Shown here piece after piece: positions 14,746 through 17,470 of a stretch of 17,470 nucleotides of DNA. The notes below the pieces were generated by a model. The model did no database searches. It was not told the origin of the DNA and saw nothing but the letters and a program-made list of their open reading frames with translations. Origin of the DNA: an uncultured Acetatifactor sp. Its GTDB lineage: Bacteria; Bacillota; Clostridia; Lachnospirales; Lachnospiraceae. Every line of letters starts with the position of its first letter. Positions within the stretch are counted from its first letter, which is position 1. The stretch covers positions 1-17,470 of the forward strand of contig CAJUSI010000080.1 of the NCBI GenBank assembly GCA_910589035.1. Direction: 5' to 3'. A program made the position numbers and the translations under genes.

Positions 14746-16029
14746 ATGGAGATCAGGGGAGCAGAATATAAAAGATTGATCGAGGAAGAATTTTATCCAT
14801 ATTGGAGACGTTTTCGGGATCGGGAATACGGGGGTATTCTGAACTGCATAAACAATGACGGCAGGCAGTTATTGTCTGAACGAAAATACGCCTGGTCCCA
14901 GGGGCGCTGGCTCTGGATTTTGGCCAGTCTGTATGACATGGCGCGGCGGGGAAGCCTTCGTCTGGACTGCGGGGAACTGGAGTCATGGATGGAAGAGACC
15001 GGCGGTTTTCTGGCAAAGTATGTCATTTCGGAGGACGGGCGCTGCTGTCACTTTTTGGAGCGGGACGGAAGAGCCGTTTTGGATACGCGTACCGGACGCC
15101 GGGATGCCAGTATTTATACGGACTGCTTTGTCCTTCTTGGCATGGCTCAGGATGCGCAGGTCAGGCGGAGGGAAGAAGCCGTTCCCGGGGTGAGCGCTCT
15201 TTACAATGGCATTGCGGAGCGGATTGCAGCGGGAAATTATCTGACGGAGCCTTACCCCGTACCGGCAGGATACCGGGCTCATGGTATTCCCATGATTTTG
15301 CTGAATGTAATCTCCTGCTATATCAGGATGAAGAAAAGTTTTGGGATGTGCTGTGAGGAAGAGATCCGGTACGGGTTGGAGCTGACAGAGGACATCTGGA
15401 ATTCGTTTTACGACGGAAGTTATATAAGGGAATTTCGGAAAAACGGTTCTGGCAGAACGCGGGAGCTGCTGGAGGGCCAGGTCAACCCCGGACATACCCT
15501 GGAGGATTTATGGTTCCAGATTGAGTTTTTGAAGGAGCATGGAGAATTGGAAAAGTATCTGTCCCGGATCTGTAAGGCGGCGGAGAGTACCTTCCTGTTG
15601 GGTTGGGACAGTGAATTCGGCGGGCTTTTTCGCTTTGTGGACAGGGATGGCGGAAGGCCCCGGGGAGAGGGAAACGAGGAGGAGCAGCCGGCAGATTCGG
15701 ACAGAGCGGAGTATGAGAAAATGGTTCTGGGTACCTGGGACAGCAAGCTCTGGTGGCCCCACGCGGAGGCTCTGTACCTGTTCGCCCTTCTGTATGAGCT
15801 GACAGGCGAGAGCAGGTGGCAGGTTCTGTATGAAAAAAGCAGGGACTATGCGTTTTCGGTTTTCCCGGATCGCTGCCTGGGGGAATGGGTTCAGATCCGG
15901 CGCCGGGACGGAATGCCCGAGGATAGGGTGGTGGCGCTTCCGGTGAAGGATCCGTTTCATATTTTACGAAGTTTTATTAAGCTGGTGGAACTGGCAGAGA
16001 GGACATCGGGAGGGACATATTTTGAATAA
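14746..16029 (+). CDS. N-acylglucosamine 2-epimerase (AGE) family protein
   Basis: 427 residues, the usual length for AGE-type (alpha/alpha)6 epimerases, which interconvert GlcNAc and ManNAc or epimerise/isomerise related sugars. Family marks in order: FRDREYGGILNCIN near the front, the KYAWSQGRWLWILASLY helix, NPGHTLEDLW with H250 and E253, LWWPHAEALYLF with H339, and DPFHILRSF with H405. These histidines and glutamate match the catalytic set, so the enzyme should be active. Whether it acts on GlcNAc/ManNAc, on mannose, or on a disaccharide cannot be decided from motifs; the neighbouring nagA and nagB favour an N-acetylhexosamine. I chose ATG 14746 for its GGGAG spacing over upstream ATGs at 14692 and 14728. 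Its stop overlaps the nagA start by 8 bases. Confidence 0.87.
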   Translation: MEIRGAEYKRLIEEEFYPYWRRFRDREYGGILNCINNDGRQLLSERKYAWSQGRWLWILASLYDMARRGSLRLDCGELESWMEETGGFLAKYVISEDGRCCHFLERDGRAVLDTRTGRRDASIYTDCFVLLGMAQDAQVRRREEAVPGVSALYNGIAERIAAGNYLTEPYPVPAGYRAHGIPMILLNVISCYIRMKKSFGMCCEEEIRYGLELTEDIWNSFYDGSYIREFRKNGSGRTRELLEGQVNPGHTLEDLWFQIEFLKEHGELEKYLSRICKAAESTFLLGWDSEFGGLFRFVDRDGGRPRGEGNEEEQPADSDRAEYEKMVLGTWDSKLWWPHAEALYLFALLYELTGESRWQVLYEKSRDYAFSVFPDRCLGEWVQIRRRDGMPEDRVVALPVKDPFHILRSFIKLVELAERTSGGTYFE

Positions 16030-17305
16030 AGCAGAGGAAAGAGAGATCTGGATAAAAAATGCCAGGATCATTACGGAGACAGGAATCGTCAGTGGTTCTG
16101 TCATGGTGCGGGGGAGTAAGATTGAACGGGTGGTGCGGAAAGCGGAGCAGGAGAGCGGAAGCCGGGAGGGGGAGGCAGATACATATGTCTGCGGAGCAGG
16201 TGCAGATATACGCTTCCCGGCCCGGGAGATTATGTCCGCAGAACAGGAAAAAGTGATTATAGATGCCGGAGGACTGTATCTGTCCCCCGGCTTTATTGAT
16301 ATTCATACCCACGGCGGAGGAGGCTGCGACTTCATGGACGGAACCCTGGAGGCGATAGAGACTGCCTGCCGGATGCACCTTGCCCACGGAACTACTTCCA
16401 TCGTGCCTACCACGCTGGCCGGTTCACAGGAGGGGCTGCTTTCTTTCCTGGCTCTGTTTGAAGAGATGGAGCAAAAGAAGGAGGGATGCCCGGAGATTCT
16501 GGGGCTTCACCTGGAGGGGCCGTACTTTGCGCCGGGACAGAAAGGGGCACAGAATCCGGCATGGCTGCGAAATCCGGATCCGAAAGAATACATGGAGGTA
16601 TTGTCTGCCACAAACCGCATATGCAGGTGGTCTTTTGCACCGGAGCTGTCCGGGGGAGCTGCCTTTTTGCAGGAACTGCGCCGGAGGGGAATTGTCAGCT
16701 CACTGGCCCACTCGGATGCGGACTGCAGGCAGGTCTTCCAGGCCTGTGAGAATGGTCTTGCGGCGCTTACCCATTTTTATTCCTGTATGACCGGAGTAAC
16801 CAGAAGACATGGATTTCGGACGGCGGGAGCCATAGAGGCGGGATACCTTCTGGACAGTTTATATGTAGAGGTGATTGCGGACGGATGTCATCTTCCGGAA
16901 GAGCTATTGTCCCTGATCTACAAGATAAAGGGTGCGGAGCGGATTTGTCTCGTAACGGACAGTATGCGGGCAGCGGGAATGCCGGATGGGGAATATCTCC
17001 TGGGAAGCGGGCAGGAGGGGATACGCTGCATCAAGGAGGACGGCGTGGCAAAGCTGCAGGACCGCAGCGCATTTGCCGGAAGTGTGGCCACGGCGGACAG
17101 GTTGGTACGTACCTTTCGGAGACTGACAGATGCGCCGCTGTATCAGGCAGTCAAAATGATGAGCCTGACGCCGGCCACACTGATGGGGGTGGAGGAGAGG
17201 AAGGGGTCTGTTGCGGAAGGAAAGGATGCGGATCTGTTGCTGTTTGATGAGGAGATCCGAATCAAGGGGGTGATGGCGAGAGGGAAATTTGCAGGAGTCT
17301 ATTGA
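16022..17305 (+). CDS. nagA: N-acetylglucosamine-6-phosphate deacetylase
   Basis: 427 residues; removes acetate from GlcNAc 6-phosphate to feed NagB. The amidohydrolase metal and catalytic residues are all present: H95 and H97 in GFIDIHTHGGGG, E165 in GLHLEGPYF, H230 in SLAHSDAD, H251 in ALTHFYSCM, and D313 in LVTDSM. The C-terminal ATLMGVEERKGSVAEGKDADLLLFD is typical. The start is a TTG (16022) with GGGAGGG 7 bases upstream, overlapping the AGE stop, so translation is probably coupled. Residues about 41-77, between the first beta strands and the VIIDAGG strand, are some 25-30 residues longer than I expect for the family. It is the last gene of the operon. Confidence 0.93.
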   Translation: MNKAEEREIWIKNARIITETGIVSGSVMVRGSKIERVVRKAEQESGSREGEADTYVCGAGADIRFPAREIMSAEQEKVIIDAGGLYLSPGFIDIHTHGGGGCDFMDGTLEAIETACRMHLAHGTTSIVPTTLAGSQEGLLSFLALFEEMEQKKEGCPEILGLHLEGPYFAPGQKGAQNPAWLRNPDPKEYMEVLSATNRICRWSFAPELSGGAAFLQELRRRGIVSSLAHSDADCRQVFQACENGLAALTHFYSCMTGVTRRHGFRTAGAIEAGYLLDSLYVEVIADGCHLPEELLSLIYKIKGAERICLVTDSMRAAGMPDGEYLLGSGQEGIRCIKEDGVAKLQDRSAFAGSVATADRLVRTFRRLTDAPLYQAVKMMSLTPATLMGVEERKGSVAEGKDADLLLFDEEIRIKGVMARGKFAGVY

Positions 17306-17330
17306 CAAACAACTGATTATGGTGTATATA
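17302..17330 (+). promoter_or_regulatory. Near-consensus sigma-A promoter over the nagA stop codon
   Basis: TTGACA (17302-17307) is a perfect -35 box, separated by 17 bases from TATATA (17325-17330). Transcription would begin near 17337. It is the best promoter in the window by match to consensus, needing no activator. It drives either a short RNA or a gene beyond the right edge. Confidence 0.65.
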
Positions 17331-17336
17331 TAACCT

Positions 17337-17414
17337 GTCTTTGGTAGTAAAGACTGAAAAATGGTGCAAACTGGAAGTAAAATCAGTAAAAGGGTCATTT
17401 ATCGGCCCTTTTAC
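17337..17414 (+). ncRNA. Candidate short RNA or leader with two hairpins
   Basis: Directly after the strong promoter comes hairpin GTCTTT / AAAGAC (17337-17342 and 17349-17354), then an A-rich linker, then the terminator-like hairpin at 17386-17414. The transcript would be about 78 bases. No ORF with a ribosome site is visible in it. It might be a small RNA, or the 5' leader of a gene to the right. It resembles no riboswitch I know. Confidence 0.35.
17386..17414 (+). terminator. Operon-end hairpin, probable terminator
   Basis: GTAAAAGGG (17386-17394) and CCCTTTTAC (17406-17414) form a perfect 9-bp stem. The T-run is inside the stem end and only four bases long, so strength is uncertain; the symmetric A/T flanks would let it act in both directions. 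It lies 81 bases after the nagA stop. Confidence 0.6.
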
Positions 17415-17470
17415 AACATTATATCGAGTAGTTTAAAATGGACTTTAACTGTGTCTCTGATAGAAAATAA

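Overview
The window looks like a chromosomal stretch of an anaerobic Firmicute, most likely a gut-type Clostridia of the Lachnospiraceae sort. The signs are strong GGAGG-type ribosome sites, two TTG starts backed by such sites, YesM/YesN-type two-component regulators beside LplB/LplC-type sugar permeases, an Rpn/PD-(D/E)XK protein of clostridial style, and a bacterial group II intron end. This placement is inference from gene content, not from a marker gene.

Layout. 1-140 is the 3' end (domain V and domain VI) of a group II intron whose body lies left of the window. About 141-720 is a broken radical SAM/SPASM peptide-maturase gene directly after the intron. 856-1998 (minus) is an Rpn-like putative nuclease with an 11-residue-repeat coiled coil. 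1999-2968 carries no gene I recognise but holds several strong palindromes. 3069-7268 is a plus-strand unit with a good sigma-A promoter at 2969-2997: a GH5 endoglucanase lipoprotein, a YesM-type sensor kinase and a YesN-type AraC response regulator, ended by an intrinsic terminator near 7425.

7447-17414 is a carbohydrate locus. It opens with a short internally deleted remnant of a GH78 alpha-L-rhamnosidase. An apparent operon follows: two LplB/LplC-type permeases, a lipoprotein solute-binding protein, a 585-residue protein with a probable (alpha/alpha) barrel that I cannot assign, a NagB-like deaminase, an AGE-family epimerase, and NagA. A near-consensus promoter sits over the nagA stop codon and is followed by two hairpins, the second terminator-like. 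This may be a small RNA gene or the leader of a gene beyond the right edge.

Working model (inference). The kinase senses an extracellular glycan signal and the regulator activates two promoters, at 7479-7507 and 7803-7831. Each carries a near-identical 35-bp element at the same distance from the -10 box. The importer brings in an oligosaccharide containing an amino sugar. The unassigned barrel protein may cleave it, the AGE enzyme may epimerise the free sugar, and NagA/NagB deacetylate and deaminate it into glycolysis. No sugar kinase is visible in the window. The strongest candidates for something undescribed are the duplicated element, the unassigned 585-residue protein with its in-frame stop and continuation, and the A AAA AAC slip site at the end of the endoglucanase gene.
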